Part shown: one piece after another, positions 1 to 8,208 of the stretch
Layout: every line of letters begins with the position of its first letter
Position numbering within the stretch: position 1 is the first letter of the stretch
Origin: Rubrivivax sp.
GTDB lineage: Bacteria; Pseudomonadota; Gammaproteobacteria; Burkholderiales; Burkholderiaceae_C
Direction: 5' to 3'
NCBI GenBank assembly: GCA_024641965.1
Contig: JAHECC010000010.1
Location: 10,921-47,669 of the forward strand
DNA: 36,749 nucleotides
The notes under the pieces: generated by a model
Seen by the model: only the letters and a program-made list of their open reading frames with translations
What the model was told of the DNA's origin: nothing
The model's database searches: none
Translations under genes and position numbers: made by a program

Positions 1-27
1 CCGGCGCGGCCGCGACGCTCCGCCAGC

Positions 28-420
28 ATGAGCGCCTTGCTGGTCGACGACAGCGCCATTGCCTTGCGCTTTCTGCAAGTGCGCTTGACGGGGCTGGGTT
101 TCGACACCGACCTGGCGCACGGCAGCGGCCGGGCGCTGGAACTGCTGGCGCAGCGCACCTACGGCTTCGTCTTCATCGACGTCGAACTGGGCGAGGGCAG
201 CGCCCTCGACGGCCTGGCCTTGTGCCAGCACATCAAGCGCCAGCATCGGCATGTCGAGGGCCGCTCGCCGGTGCTGGTGCTGGTGTCGGCGCACCACAGT
301 GAAGTCGACCGCGCGCGCGGCACCTTTGCCGGATGCGACCACTACCTGGCCAAGCCGCCGGACGACACGGCGCTGCGCGATCTGCTGTCGCACTACCGGC
401 CGCGCCCGGCCACGCGCTGA
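28..420 (+). CDS. Single-domain response regulator receiver (CheY-like) protein
   Basis: The 130 residues make up one receiver domain and no output domain. The acidic pair D7/D8, the phospho-acceptor D51 after a hydrophobic beta strand, S87 and the conserved K109 (followed by two prolines) are all present, so the protein should accept phosphate from a histidine kinase and act through protein contact. The nine codons between the window edge and this ATG are also open. The receiver fold begins only about three residues after the ATG, so the gene could start upstream and this could be the C-terminal receiver of a longer protein. No kinase gene is adjacent; the only kinase-like sequence in the window (12030-13111) is broken. 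The stop lies 6 bp from the stop of the convergent permease gene. Confidence 0.78.
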   Translation: MSALLVDDSAIALRFLQVRLTGLGFDTDLAHGSGRALELLAQRTYGFVFIDVELGEGSALDGLALCQHIKRQHRHVEGRSPVLVLVSAHHSEVDRARGTFAGCDHYLAKPPDDTALRDLLSHYRPRPATR

Positions 421-426
421 TCGGCT

Positions 427-1302
427 TCAATCGTCGAGCGCGGACAGCAGCGCCGCGCACACGATCAACGCGCCGCCGACCAGCAGCTGGGTGCTCAGCT
501 GTCCCGCGCCGAGCAGCACCGCCGACACGCCGGCAAACAACACCTCGGTGACCAGCACCACCGCTGTGACGTTGGCACTGAGCCGAGCCGCACCATATTG
601 CAAGGCCAGGTTGCTGAACAGGAACAGCGCGCTTAAGCCCAGCGCGCCGGCCAGCCAAGCCGGGCTCGGCGCAGGCGGCACCGGCACCAGACCCTGTGCG
701 CACAACGCCAGGGCCAGCGCGCCGGCCACCACCGTGCCGCCCAGGAACATGGCCAGCGCGCGCGCCATCTCCGGCTGGTGGGCCTGGTGGCGCAGCATGA
801 CGTTGTTCAATGCAAAGGCAAAGCCGCCGAACACGCCGAGGCTTTCTGCCAGGTTGTGAGGTACGGGCCAGCCGCCGCCCTGCGGCCACAGCACGACGGC
901 CGCCCCCGCCAGCGCCAGCGCCACGCGCACACCGGCCCATGGCGTCAATCGCTCGCGCAGCAGCAGCCGCGCGAGCAGCACGGCCCACAGCGGCATCAGG
1001 TAGAACAGCAGCACCACGCGCACCACGTCGCCGATGGTCACGGCCCAGTTGAAGGCCGCGTTGGTGCTGCCCGAGGCCAGCACCAGCACCCACAGTGTGG
1101 GCTCGCGCCACAGCTGGCCCCAGCTGGCCGGGCGCCAGCAGCCGATGAAGAGCACCGCCAGCAGGTAGATCAGCGCGGTGGCCCACAGCGGGTGCAGGCC
1201 CTGCGCCTGCAGCTGGCGAAAGGGCCACCACGACACGCCCCAGGTGAAGGCGTTAAAGATCAGTGCCAGCACCGGCAGCCACAGCAGGCGCGGGGCCTTC
1301 AT
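427..1302 (-). CDS. EamA/DMT-family permease (RhaT/YdcZ-type transporter)
   Basis: The product is 291 residues and very hydrophobic, with about ten predicted transmembrane helices in two repeated halves, the arrangement of drug/metabolite transporter (EamA) permeases. Its substrate cannot be read from sequence. I chose the ATG at 1302 (Met-Lys-Ala-Pro) because it lies just before the first helix. The frame is open 23 codons further upstream, but that would overlap the end of lplT and add a non-hydrophobic stretch. With this start the gene begins 7 bp after the lplT stop, so the two are probably one transcript and may be translationally linked. Family assignment is firm; export of a metabolite is only family-level inference. 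Confidence 0.87.
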   Translation of the reverse strand: MKAPRLLWLPVLALIFNAFTWGVSWWPFRQLQAQGLHPLWATALIYLLAVLFIGCWRPASWGQLWREPTLWVLVLASGSTNAAFNWAVTIGDVVRVVLLFYLMPLWAVLLARLLLRERLTPWAGVRVALALAGAAVVLWPQGGGWPVPHNLAESLGVFGGFAFALNNVMLRHQAHQPEMARALAMFLGGTVVAGALALALCAQGLVPVPPAPSPAWLAGALGLSALFLFSNLALQYGAARLSANVTAVVLVTEVLFAGVSAVLLGAGQLSTQLLVGGALIVCAALLSALDD

Positions 1303-1309
1303 GCCGGCA

Positions 1310-2587
1310 TCAATGCTTGTCGCTGCGTGCGATGGCCAGCAGGCGTTCGACCTCGTCGAAGTGCAGCACACAATTGCGCTGGTGCCAGCGGCGGATGGTC
1401 CACATGATCAGCGCCACGCCCAGGCCGAGCACGGTGATCACGCCGAAGGGCGTGGCGCCGAACTTGGTCATCAACGCATACAGCGCGCTCAGGCCCAGGA
1501 TGCAGGCTTGCTCGTTGAAGTTTTGCACCGCGATCGATCGCCCGGCGCCCATCAGGTTGTGGCCACGATGCTGCAGCAGCGCATTCATCGGCACCACCAG
1601 ATAACCGCTGACCGCGCCCAGCAGGATCAGGAAGGGCACCGCCACCCACAGGTGGTTGACGAAGTTCAGCCCGGCAATGAGCAGGCCCATGGCAATGCCC
1701 ATCGGGATGGTGGCGGTGGCCTTGTCGAGCCGCGAGTACAGCGCCGCGACGACCGCGCCGACCGCCGTGCCGATGGCCACCACCGCGCCCAGCGTCGAGG
1801 CCTGCGTGACGTTGTAGCCCAGCGCCACGGCGGCCCAGGGGAAGACGATGACACGCATGTTGCCGCCGATGCCCCAGAACAGCGTGGTCGTCGCGAGTGA
1901 GATCTGCCCGAGCTTGTCGTTCCACAGCCGCGCATTGCATTGCGCGAAGTCGCGCACCAGCGACCACGGCCGGCGCGGCAGCGGTTGCAGCGGTGCCTCG
2001 GTACGAGGGATGTACAGGTTGAAGACGGCAGCGGCCAGGTACAGCAGCATGATCACCGCGATCGCGCTTTCGGCCGGCGTGTCGATGCCGGTGTCGATGA
2101 AGGGCAGATCCATGCCGAGCAAGATGCCCGACACCTTGTGGCCCACCAACTGGCCACCGAGCACGATGCCCAGGATCACCGACAGGATGGTCAGTCCCTC
2201 GATCCAGCCGTTGGCACGCACCAGCTGCGACGGCGGCAGCAGCTCGGTGAGGATGCCGTACTTGGCCGGCGAGTAGGCTGCGGCACCCAGGCCGACGATG
2301 GCATAGGCCATCAGCGGATGCGCGCCGAACATCATCATCAGGCATCCCACCACCTTGATGGCATTGGCGACGAACATCACCTTGCCCTTGGGCAGCGCAT
2401 CGGCGAAGGCACCGACGAAGGGCGCCAGCAGCACATAAGACAGCGCGAACATCGACGGCAGTGCCGCCACGTGCCAGGGCGGCGCACCCGAGGTGTTGAG
2501 CAGCTCGATGGCCGCCACGAGCAGCGCGTTGTCAGCCAGCGAGCTGAAGAACTGCGCCGACATGATGGTGGAGAAGCCTTTTTTCAT
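1310..2587 (-). CDS. lplT: Lysophospholipid transporter LplT (MFS)
   Basis: This 425-residue major facilitator protein has about twelve membrane helices and begins with Met-Lys-Lys-Gly-Phe-Ser-Thr, followed by a conserved [14 protein letters not shown] first helix. That first helix and the overall length match LplT, which flips lysophospholipids across the inner membrane for re-acylation. In enterobacteria lplT is next to the acyltransferase gene aas. Here no acyltransferase is adjacent, so the partner must lie elsewhere. The gene is transcribed away from alr, across a 203-bp divergent region. The C-terminus (ARSDKH) ends 7 bp before the DMT permease start. General MFS membership is certain; the LplT call rests on N-terminal similarity and the lplT/alr neighbourhood. 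Confidence 0.87.
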   Translation of the reverse strand: MKKGFSTIMSAQFFSSLADNALLVAAIELLNTSGAPPWHVAALPSMFALSYVLLAPFVGAFADALPKGKVMFVANAIKVVGCLMMMFGAHPLMAYAIVGLGAAAYSPAKYGILTELLPPSQLVRANGWIEGLTILSVILGIVLGGQLVGHKVSGILLGMDLPFIDTGIDTPAESAIAVIMLLYLAAAVFNLYIPRTEAPLQPLPRRPWSLVRDFAQCNARLWNDKLGQISLATTTLFWGIGGNMRVIVFPWAAVALGYNVTQASTLGAVVAIGTAVGAVVAALYSRLDKATATIPMGIAMGLLIAGLNFVNHLWVAVPFLILLGAVSGYLVVPMNALLQHRGHNLMGAGRSIAVQNFNEQACILGLSALYALMTKFGATPFGVITVLGLGVALIMWTIRRWHQRNCVLHFDEVERLLAIARSDKH

Positions 2588-2711
2588 CCGTGTCGGGCTT
2601 TTTCGCGCGGCACGCTGGCCGCCGGCGCGCTTTGTCTCCAGGAAGGGCAGCGGTTTATAGCATGCACCCTTTTGGCGCCAACGCGCTGGCAGAGTGCCTG
2701 GAAAGCGCCCC

Positions 2712-2786
2712 AGGCCGACGGCCTACGTCGTCCGCCCCCCGGCGGGGATTGAGTAAAGTGGCGAAGCCACATCGACTCAAAATCCC
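2712..2786 (+). promoter_or_regulatory. Structured leader / possible intergenic repeat upstream of alr
   Basis: The divergent region between lplT and alr holds two inverted repeats. AGGCCG-A-CGGCCT lies at 2712-2724. The second is a nested hairpin: TTGAGT (2749-2754) pairs with ACTCAA (2775-2780), and inside it GTGGC (2758-2762) pairs with GCCAC (2766-2770) around a GAA loop. GGGA (2745-2748) can extend the outer stem with TCCC (2783-2786) past a two-base bulge. The fold ends four bases before the alr ATG, where a ribosome-binding site would be, and no Shine-Dalgarno sequence is visible. It may be a translation-control structure or a dispersed intergenic repeat. The pairing is seen in the sequence; the function is inference. 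Confidence 0.4.
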
Positions 2787-2790
2787 TCCC

Positions 2791-3885
2791 ATGCCGCGCC
2801 CGATCGAGGCCCTGATCCACACCGACGCGCTGGCGCACAACCTGCGCCGCGTGCGCGCCGCCGTGCCCGACGCACGGGTGTGGGCTGTCATCAAGGCGAA
2901 TGCCTACGGCCACGGCATCGAGCGCGCCTACGCCGGGCTGCGCGACGCCGATGGCTTCGCGCTGCTCGACCTTGACGAGGCCGAGCGCATCCGCGCACTG
3001 GGCTGGCGCGGGCCGGTGTTGCTGCTCGAAGGGGCTTTCGAAGCGCGCGACCTGGAACTGTGTTCGCGCCTGAACCTGTGGCACGTGGTGCACCACGACG
3101 CGCAGATCGACTGGCTCAGCCGCCACAAGACGCAGCAGGCGCAGCGCGTGTTCCTGAAGATGAACAGCGGCATGAACCGGCTGGGCTTCACCCCCGCCGC
3201 GTTGCGCAGCGCCTGGGCGCGGCTGGATGCGCTGCCGCAGGTCGACGAGATCTCGCTGATGACACACTTCGCCGACGCCGACGGTGCACGCGGCATTGGG
3301 CACCAGGTGGCGGCCTTCGAAGCCGCCACGCGCGACCTGCCGGGCGAGCGCTCCTTGAGCAACAGCGCGGCCACCTTGCGCCACGCGCAGGCCGCGGGCG
3401 TGAGCGCCGACTGGGTGCGTGCCGGCATCATGAGCTACGGCAGCGCACCGGACTTCCCCGAACACGATATCGCGCACTGGCAACTGCGACCTGCGATGAC
3501 GCTGCGCGCGCAGCTGATTGCCGTGCAGTCGCTGCAGCCGGGCGACAGCGTCGGCTACGGCAGCAGCTTCGTCGCCGAGCAGGCGATGCGCATCGGCGTG
3601 GTCGCCTGCGGTTATGCCGACGGCTATCCGCGCTTGTGCCCCACCGATACGCCGGTGCTGGTGGACGGTGTTCGCACGCGCACCGTGGGCCGGGTATCGA
3701 TGGACATGATCACCGTGGATCTGAGCCCCGTGCCGCTGGCCGGGCCCGGCAGCGAAGTCACGCTATGGGGCCACGGGCCGCAGGACAGCCTGCTGCCGAT
3801 CGATGAGGTGGCCGCGTGCGCCGGCACAATCGGCTACGAGCTGATGTGCGCGCTGGCGCCGCGCGTGCCGGTGCGCATGGCTTGA
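2791..3885 (+). CDS. alr: Alanine racemase (PLP-dependent)
   Basis: This enzyme interconverts L- and D-alanine for peptidoglycan synthesis in the cytoplasm. The 364-residue length is normal for the family. The N-terminal PLP barrel carries the signature [11 protein letters not shown] with the cofactor lysine at K35. The C-terminal domain has the SVGYGSSF segment with the catalytic tyrosine, and GYADGYPR and GRVSMDM, all typical of Alr. The frame is open upstream to 2590, but the ATG at 2791 is chosen because the protein family starts here ([14 protein letters not shown]) and the upstream codons run through repeat-like, structured DNA. It is divergent from lplT. Confidence 0.97.
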   Translation: MPRPIEALIHTDALAHNLRRVRAAVPDARVWAVIKANAYGHGIERAYAGLRDADGFALLDLDEAERIRALGWRGPVLLLEGAFEARDLELCSRLNLWHVVHHDAQIDWLSRHKTQQAQRVFLKMNSGMNRLGFTPAALRSAWARLDALPQVDEISLMTHFADADGARGIGHQVAAFEAATRDLPGERSLSNSAATLRHAQAAGVSADWVRAGIMSYGSAPDFPEHDIAHWQLRPAMTLRAQLIAVQSLQPGDSVGYGSSFVAEQAMRIGVVACGYADGYPRLCPTDTPVLVDGVRTRTVGRVSMDMITVDLSPVPLAGPGSEVTLWGHGPQDSLLPIDEVAACAGTIGYELMCALAPRVPVRMA

Positions 3886-3932
3886 GGCCGCGCTCTATCG
3901 TCGGCCCTCATTCACACCACAAGGAGAAACGC

Positions 3933-4175
3933 ATGGGCATCATCATGACGATCATCGTCGGCGGCATCATCGGCGCACTGGCGCGCTTCGTCATGCCGGG
4001 CGAGCAGAGGATGGGTTGGATCATGACCATCCTGCTCGGCATCGGCGGTTCGGTGGTGGCCGGTTTCATCGGCAAGGGCCTGGGCTGGTACCAGCCGGGC
4101 CAGGGGGCGGGCTGGATCGCCTCGGTGCTGGGCGCGGTGCTGTTGCTGTTCGTGGTGGGCAAGCTGAAGAAGTGA
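3933..4175 (+). CDS. GlsB/YeaQ/YmgE-family small membrane protein
   Basis: The 80 residues hold three hydrophobic segments rich in glycine, with the family pattern IIGALARFVMPG near residues 11-23 and a lysine-rich end. Members of this 'transglycosylase-associated' family are small inner-membrane proteins often induced by stress; their biochemical role is unknown. A strong ribosome-binding site (AAGGAG at 3921-3926) lies 6 bp before the ATG and decides the start against the longer open frame that begins inside alr. It is followed 13 bp later by arfB, and the order alr, this gene, arfB, radA on one strand suggests a shared transcript, though the functions are unrelated. Confidence 0.9.
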   Translation: MGIIMTIIVGGIIGALARFVMPGEQRMGWIMTILLGIGGSVVAGFIGKGLGWYQPGQGAGWIASVLGAVLLLFVVGKLKK

Positions 4176-4188
4176 GGCGCGCACTTCG

Positions 4189-4605
4189 ATGATCGACGAC
4201 GCGCAGCTGCTGGCGCTGCTCGAAGCCGAGTCGAGCTTCAGCGCGATCCGCGCGCAAGGCGCCGGCGGACAGAACGTCAACAAGGTATCGAGCGCGGTGC
4301 ATCTGCGCTTCGACATTGGCGCATCGTCGTTGCCCGACCCCATCAAGCAGCGGCTGCTGGCCTTGAGCGACCAGCGCATCACCGAAGGCGGCGTGGTGGT
4401 CATCAAGGCGCAGGCGCACCGCAGCCAGGACATGAACCGCGCCGATGCACTGCAACGCCTGGCGCAGATGGTGCAGGACGTGGCGCAACCGCCCAAAGCG
4501 CGCCGGCCGACGCGGCCGACGCTGGCGTCCAAGCGCCGCCGACTCGAAGGCAAGAGCCAGCGAGCGCAGATCAAGGCCGGGCGCGGCAAGATTTCCGACG
4601 ATTGA
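4189..4605 (+). CDS. arfB: Alternative ribosome-rescue factor ArfB (YaeJ, GGQ peptidyl-tRNA hydrolase)
   Basis: The 138-residue protein has a release-factor-like catalytic domain with the GAGGQNVNK motif; the GGQ at residues 26-28 hydrolyses peptidyl-tRNA on ribosomes stalled without a stop codon. The C-terminal 30 residues (about 108-138) are a strongly basic tail (RRPTRPTLASKRRR and onward), which in ArfB enters the empty mRNA channel. Length and domain order match ArfB and exclude RF1/RF2, which have codon-recognition domains. It starts 13 bp after the GlsB-type gene and ends just before radA. Confidence 0.94.
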   Translation: MIDDAQLLALLEAESSFSAIRAQGAGGQNVNKVSSAVHLRFDIGASSLPDPIKQRLLALSDQRITEGGVVVIKAQAHRSQDMNRADALQRLAQMVQDVAQPPKARRPTRPTLASKRRRLEGKSQRAQIKAGRGKISDD

Positions 4606-4626
4606 GCCCGGGCCACAATGCCCGCC

Positions 4627-5985
4627 ATGGCCAAGGACAAGACACAGTTCACCTGCAGCGAGTGCGGCGGCAGCAACCCGAAGTGGCTGGGCAAGTGCCC
4701 GCACTGCGGCGCCTGGAACACACTGCAGGAAGCGCGCGCCGAAGGCCATGCAACGCACCGCTTTCAGGCCTTGAGCGCCACCCAGCCGGTGGCCACGCTG
4801 AGCGAGATCGCCGTGGCCGAACTGCCGCGCACGCCCACCGGGCAGGACGAGCTCGACCGCGCTTTGGGCGGCGGCATCGTCAGCGGCGGTGTGGTGCTGA
4901 TCGGCGGCGACCCCGGCATCGGCAAGAGCACGCTGCTGCTGCAGGCTGCCGACAGCCTGTCAAGAACGATGACGGTGCTCTACATCACTGGCGAGGAAAG
5001 CGGCGCACAGGTGGCGCTGCGCGCGCGCCGCCTGGGGCTGGGCGGCAAACAGGTGCGCGTGCTGGCCGAGATCAACCTGGAGAAGATCGTCTTCGCGCTG
5101 CAGGCCGAGGCGCCGGACTTCTGCGTCATCGATTCGATACAGACGCTGTACTCCGAACAGCTGACCTCAGCCCCCGGTTCGGTGGCGCAGGTGCGCGAAT
5201 GCGCGGCGCAGTTGACGCGCCACGCCAAGGCCAGTGGCGTTTCCATCGTGCTGGTCGGCCATGTCACCAAGGACGGCACGCTCGCCGGCCCGCGCGTGCT
5301 GGAGCACATCGTCGACACGGTGCTCTATTTCGAGGGCGACACGCACAGCAGCTTTCGCCTGGTGCGCGCCATCAAGAACCGTTTCGGTGCGGTCAACGAG
5401 ATCGGCGTGTTCGCGATGACCGAAAAGGGCCTGAAAGGCGTGGCCAACCCATCGGCCATCTTCCTGTCGACGCACGGCGAGCCGGTGCCCGGCAGTTGCG
5501 TTCTGGTCACGCTGGAGGGCACGCGCCCGCTGCTGGTGGAGATCCAGGCGCTGGTCGATGCCGGCGGGCCGAGCCCGCGCCGGCTGTCGGTGGGGCTGGA
5601 GCGCGATCGGCTGGCCATGCTGCTGGCGGTGCTGCATCGCCATGCCGGTGTGTCCTGCATGGACCAGGACGTGTTCGTCAACGCCGTCGGCGGCGTGCGC
5701 ATCAGCGAGCCGGCCGCCGACCTGGCGGTGCTGCTGTCGATCCACGGCAGCTTGCGCGGCAAGGCACTGCCACGCGGCTTCATCGCCTTTGGTGAGGTCG
5801 GGCTGGCGGGTGAGGTAAGGCCGGCGCCGCGTGGCCAGGAGCGACTGAAGGAAGCAGCGAAGCTGGGCTTCAGCGTCGCCGTCGTGCCGCAGGCGAATGC
5901 GCCGAAGAAAGCCATCGAGGGCCTGACGATTCACGCCGTGCGGCGCATCGAGGAGGCGATCGAGGCGGTGCGCGCGCTGGGATAG
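4627..5985 (+). CDS. radA: DNA repair protein RadA
   Basis: RadA is a RecA-like ATPase that drives branch migration of recombination intermediates. From the chosen start the protein is 452 residues. It begins with a zinc finger (C10, C13, C24, C27), followed by Walker A (GGDPGIGKST, about 92-101), the RadA-specific KNRFG motif (about 250-254) and a Lon-protease-like C-terminal domain (about 285-452). An in-frame ATG also exists at 4618. I prefer 4627 because family members begin Met-Ala-Lys. No clear Shine-Dalgarno sequence precedes either start, and a CACAAT sequence at 4614-4619 overlaps the upstream start. It lies 12-21 bp after arfB and is probably cotranscribed. Confidence 0.96.
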   Translation: MAKDKTQFTCSECGGSNPKWLGKCPHCGAWNTLQEARAEGHATHRFQALSATQPVATLSEIAVAELPRTPTGQDELDRALGGGIVSGGVVLIGGDPGIGKSTLLLQAADSLSRTMTVLYITGEESGAQVALRARRLGLGGKQVRVLAEINLEKIVFALQAEAPDFCVIDSIQTLYSEQLTSAPGSVAQVRECAAQLTRHAKASGVSIVLVGHVTKDGTLAGPRVLEHIVDTVLYFEGDTHSSFRLVRAIKNRFGAVNEIGVFAMTEKGLKGVANPSAIFLSTHGEPVPGSCVLVTLEGTRPLLVEIQALVDAGGPSPRRLSVGLERDRLAMLLAVLHRHAGVSCMDQDVFVNAVGGVRISEPAADLAVLLSIHGSLRGKALPRGFIAFGEVGLAGEVRPAPRGQERLKEAAKLGFSVAVVPQANAPKKAIEGLTIHAVRRIEEAIEAVRALG

Positions 5986-6226
5986 GCTTCGCGCCGATAC
6001 AGATTGCCGGAGATCGCACCGGCGTCGGGCCAGACATGCGCGTGCTGATTCATCGGCAGGATCAATGACAAGCCGACCATGTTGCTGTCCACCTACAACG
6101 TGTGAGTCTCTACCTACCGATCGGTCCAGCCGCGCCTGCGAAGTGGCTCACGCTCCTGCCCGATCTTCGCGCCGACATGGTTGAAGCCGCGCGCCTGCTT
6201 CAGATGCGGCTCCCGGTCGATTCAGA
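5986..6226 (+). other. Convergent intergenic region, no supported gene
   Basis: This 241-bp stretch separates the ends of radA and the GT10 gene. It is less codon-biased than its flanks. I see a 10-bp palindrome (ACCGATCGGT, 6116-6125) and a weak GCCGG/CCGGC stem near 6007-6024, but no hairpin with a U tract. Short open frames on both strands have no recognisable family. Confidence 0.5.
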
Positions 6227-7267
6227 TCAGCCCGCCACACAGCACGTATCGCCATGGCGCTGCAAACCCTGGTCGGCTGCGATCGCATCGACCAGCGTGT
6301 GCGTGAAGCAGGCCTGGGTGAAGCGATAGGCCGCCGGGCTGGCGAGATAGGCCTTGATCGCCGCCTGGTAGGCCGCAAAAGCCGCTTCGTTCACGCCCTG
6401 CAGGAACCTGACCAGGTCGACATCCGACGAAAAGGCGCGCGCATCGACATAGCAGTCCGGCGGGATCGACGCGGCCGCGCCGGGTGTGCCCAGGTATACC
6501 GGCACGCAGCCGTGCACGAAGCAGTCGAAGATCTTCTCGGTGATGTAGCCCGGGCTGCCGGAAACGTTCTCGAAGGCGATGGCAAAGCGCGCGTTGCGCA
6601 GCACCTCGCTCTTGTGTTCGATCTGCCCGCGCCAGCTGGGAAACGCCGGCGGCGCTGAATGCACCTTGGCCTTCCATTCGCGCAGCCGCTTGACCACGCG
6701 CCCCCAGGCGCCGGGCTGCACTGCAGGTTGATTCCAGCCGCGACCGTAGAGCGAGAACATCTGCGGCGCGTGCTGCTCGAAGCAGCGCGCCATGTCCACC
6801 CGACGCTGGTGCAGGTTGCGCGGACTTTGCCGCCGCAACGCTTTGTTGGCGGCAATCAGCACGCAGCCCAGCGAACGCTGCGCCCAGCCGGGCACCGGCA
6901 CCACGCCCAGGTCGTTGGGATAGTCGAGCTTGAGGAACTTGTCGCCGTCGACGAGGTCCTCGTTCGACGTGAAGACCTTGCGGTACTGCAGCAGGTGACT
7001 GCGCCGGCCGTTGACCGGCCGGATCAGCGGGTCCTCGTAGCAGTAGACGTATGCCGGCCGGCCACTGAGCCGATGCTGCGCGTTGATGTGCAGCTCGAAA
7101 GCACATTGCTGAGGCGGCACCAGGTCCGCGGTGTGCATCTCGATGCCATACAGCGCGAAGCGGTCGCGCAGCATTGTGTAGGGCAGGTAGAAGTTGCCGC
7201 CTTGCGGGCCCGCGCCCGGCACATACACTTCGTCGTTGCGATGCGGCCGCACCGTCAGTGCCGCCAT
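6227..7267 (-). CDS. Glycosyltransferase family 10 (alpha-1,3-fucosyltransferase-type)
   Basis: The 346-residue protein carries the C-terminal GT10 signature at about residues 228-260: a hydrophobic strand, AFENVSGSPGYITEKIFDCF, then GCVPVYLG. In known GT10 enzymes this segment binds GDP-fucose, and the product is an alpha-1,3/1,4-fucosylated glycan such as LPS O-antigen. Whether fucose is the donor here cannot be read from sequence. No signal peptide is evident, so it probably works at the cytoplasmic side. I chose the ATG at 7267 (MAALTVRPHRNDEV). The frame stays open to 7423, but that would overlap the divergent FkbM gene. It stands 107 bp from that divergent gene. Confidence 0.82.
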   Translation of the reverse strand: MAALTVRPHRNDEVYVPGAGPQGGNFYLPYTMLRDRFALYGIEMHTADLVPPQQCAFELHINAQHRLSGRPAYVYCYEDPLIRPVNGRRSHLLQYRKVFTSNEDLVDGDKFLKLDYPNDLGVVPVPGWAQRSLGCVLIAANKALRRQSPRNLHQRRVDMARCFEQHAPQMFSLYGRGWNQPAVQPGAWGRVVKRLREWKAKVHSAPPAFPSWRGQIEHKSEVLRNARFAIAFENVSGSPGYITEKIFDCFVHGCVPVYLGTPGAAASIPPDCYVDARAFSSDVDLVRFLQGVNEAAFAAYQAAIKAYLASPAAYRFTQACFTHTLVDAIAADQGLQRHGDTCCVAG

Positions 7268-7373
7268 GCGCGGACCACCCTGACTCGAAGTGGGCGCTGA
7301 TGCGTGGCGCATGGGCTGCATGGCGCGCGATTCTAGACACCCTCGTCTGCGCGCTCGAACCGGAATCACAACG

Positions 7374-8192
7374 ATGTCCCTGCGACAGTTTCTCGAAAAA
7401 TCCACCGCCACCGTGCGCGACAAGCTGATGCGCGAGCGCGTCGGCCCCTACGAGCCGCAGTACGGCAAGCTGATGTTCGGCGCCGCGCGATTGCGCGATG
7501 CCATCGAGCGCGAGCCCTTGCCCGAGGTGCGTTCGTTCCTGCGCCATGTCGCGGCGCACATGGCCGAGTCGCATGCCCAGCTGTTCCAGGATCTGTTCGT
7601 CGCCTATGCGCTGCAGGCGCCCACACAGGGCTTCTTCTGCGAGTTCGGCGCCACCGACGGCGTGCTGCTGTCCAACAGCTGCTACCTGGAGCGCCAGCTG
7701 GGCTGGACCGGCATCTGTGCCGAGCCGGCCCGCGGCTGGCACGCCGACCTGCGGCGCAACCGCCCGAACGCCCTGATCGACACACGATGTGTCTGGTCGA
7801 GCAGCGGCCAGCATCTGCAGTTCAAGGAAACCTCGATCCGCGAGCACTCGACCATCGGCAGCTATGCCAACACCGACGCGCATTCGCGCAAGCGCACCGA
7901 CGCCGAGAGCTATGCCGTCGAGACAATCTCGCTGAACGACCTGCTGCAGGAACATGCCGCGCCACCGAACTTGGACTACCTGTCGCTCGACACCGAGGGC
8001 AGCGAGCTCGACATCCTGCGCTCGCTCGACTTCACGCGCTTCCGGCCCCGCATCATCACCGTCGAGCACAACTACACGCCGGCGCGCACCGACATTCTGG
8101 CGCTGCTGCAGGGCCAGGGCTACCGCCGCGTGCTGACGCAGTGCAGTCAGTTCGACGACTGGTATCTCGAGGCGGGCCTTGCACTGCCCTAG
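7374..8192 (+). CDS. FkbM-family SAM-dependent methyltransferase
   Basis: The 272-residue protein has a class I methyltransferase fold. The SAM-binding loop is FFCEFGATDG (about 87-96), the acidic ribose-binding end of strand 2 is at CAEP (115-118), and the late DYLSLDTEGSELDIL block (201-215) is diagnostic for FkbM. FkbM enzymes O-methylate polyketides or, commonly, surface sugars. The start at 7374 (Met-Ser-Leu-Arg-Gln) is preferred to the in-frame ATG at 7290 because the extra segment is low-complexity and approaches the divergent GT10 start. It ends 16 bp from the second FkbM gene, transcribed towards it. Methylation of a sugar placed by the neighbouring GT10 enzyme is inferred from location. 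Confidence 0.85.
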   Translation: MSLRQFLEKSTATVRDKLMRERVGPYEPQYGKLMFGAARLRDAIEREPLPEVRSFLRHVAAHMAESHAQLFQDLFVAYALQAPTQGFFCEFGATDGVLLSNSCYLERQLGWTGICAEPARGWHADLRRNRPNALIDTRCVWSSSGQHLQFKETSIREHSTIGSYANTDAHSRKRTDAESYAVETISLNDLLQEHAAPPNLDYLSLDTEGSELDILRSLDFTRFRPRIITVEHNYTPARTDILALLQGQGYRRVLTQCSQFDDWYLEAGLALP

Positions 8193-8208
8193 CGGCGACC
8201 CGGAACGC

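Noticed and set aside
6043..6105. A short frame ending KPTMLLSTYNV as a transposase remnant
   Set aside because: The match to transposase ends is only a vague resemblance, and no inverted repeats or further transposase pieces are near it.
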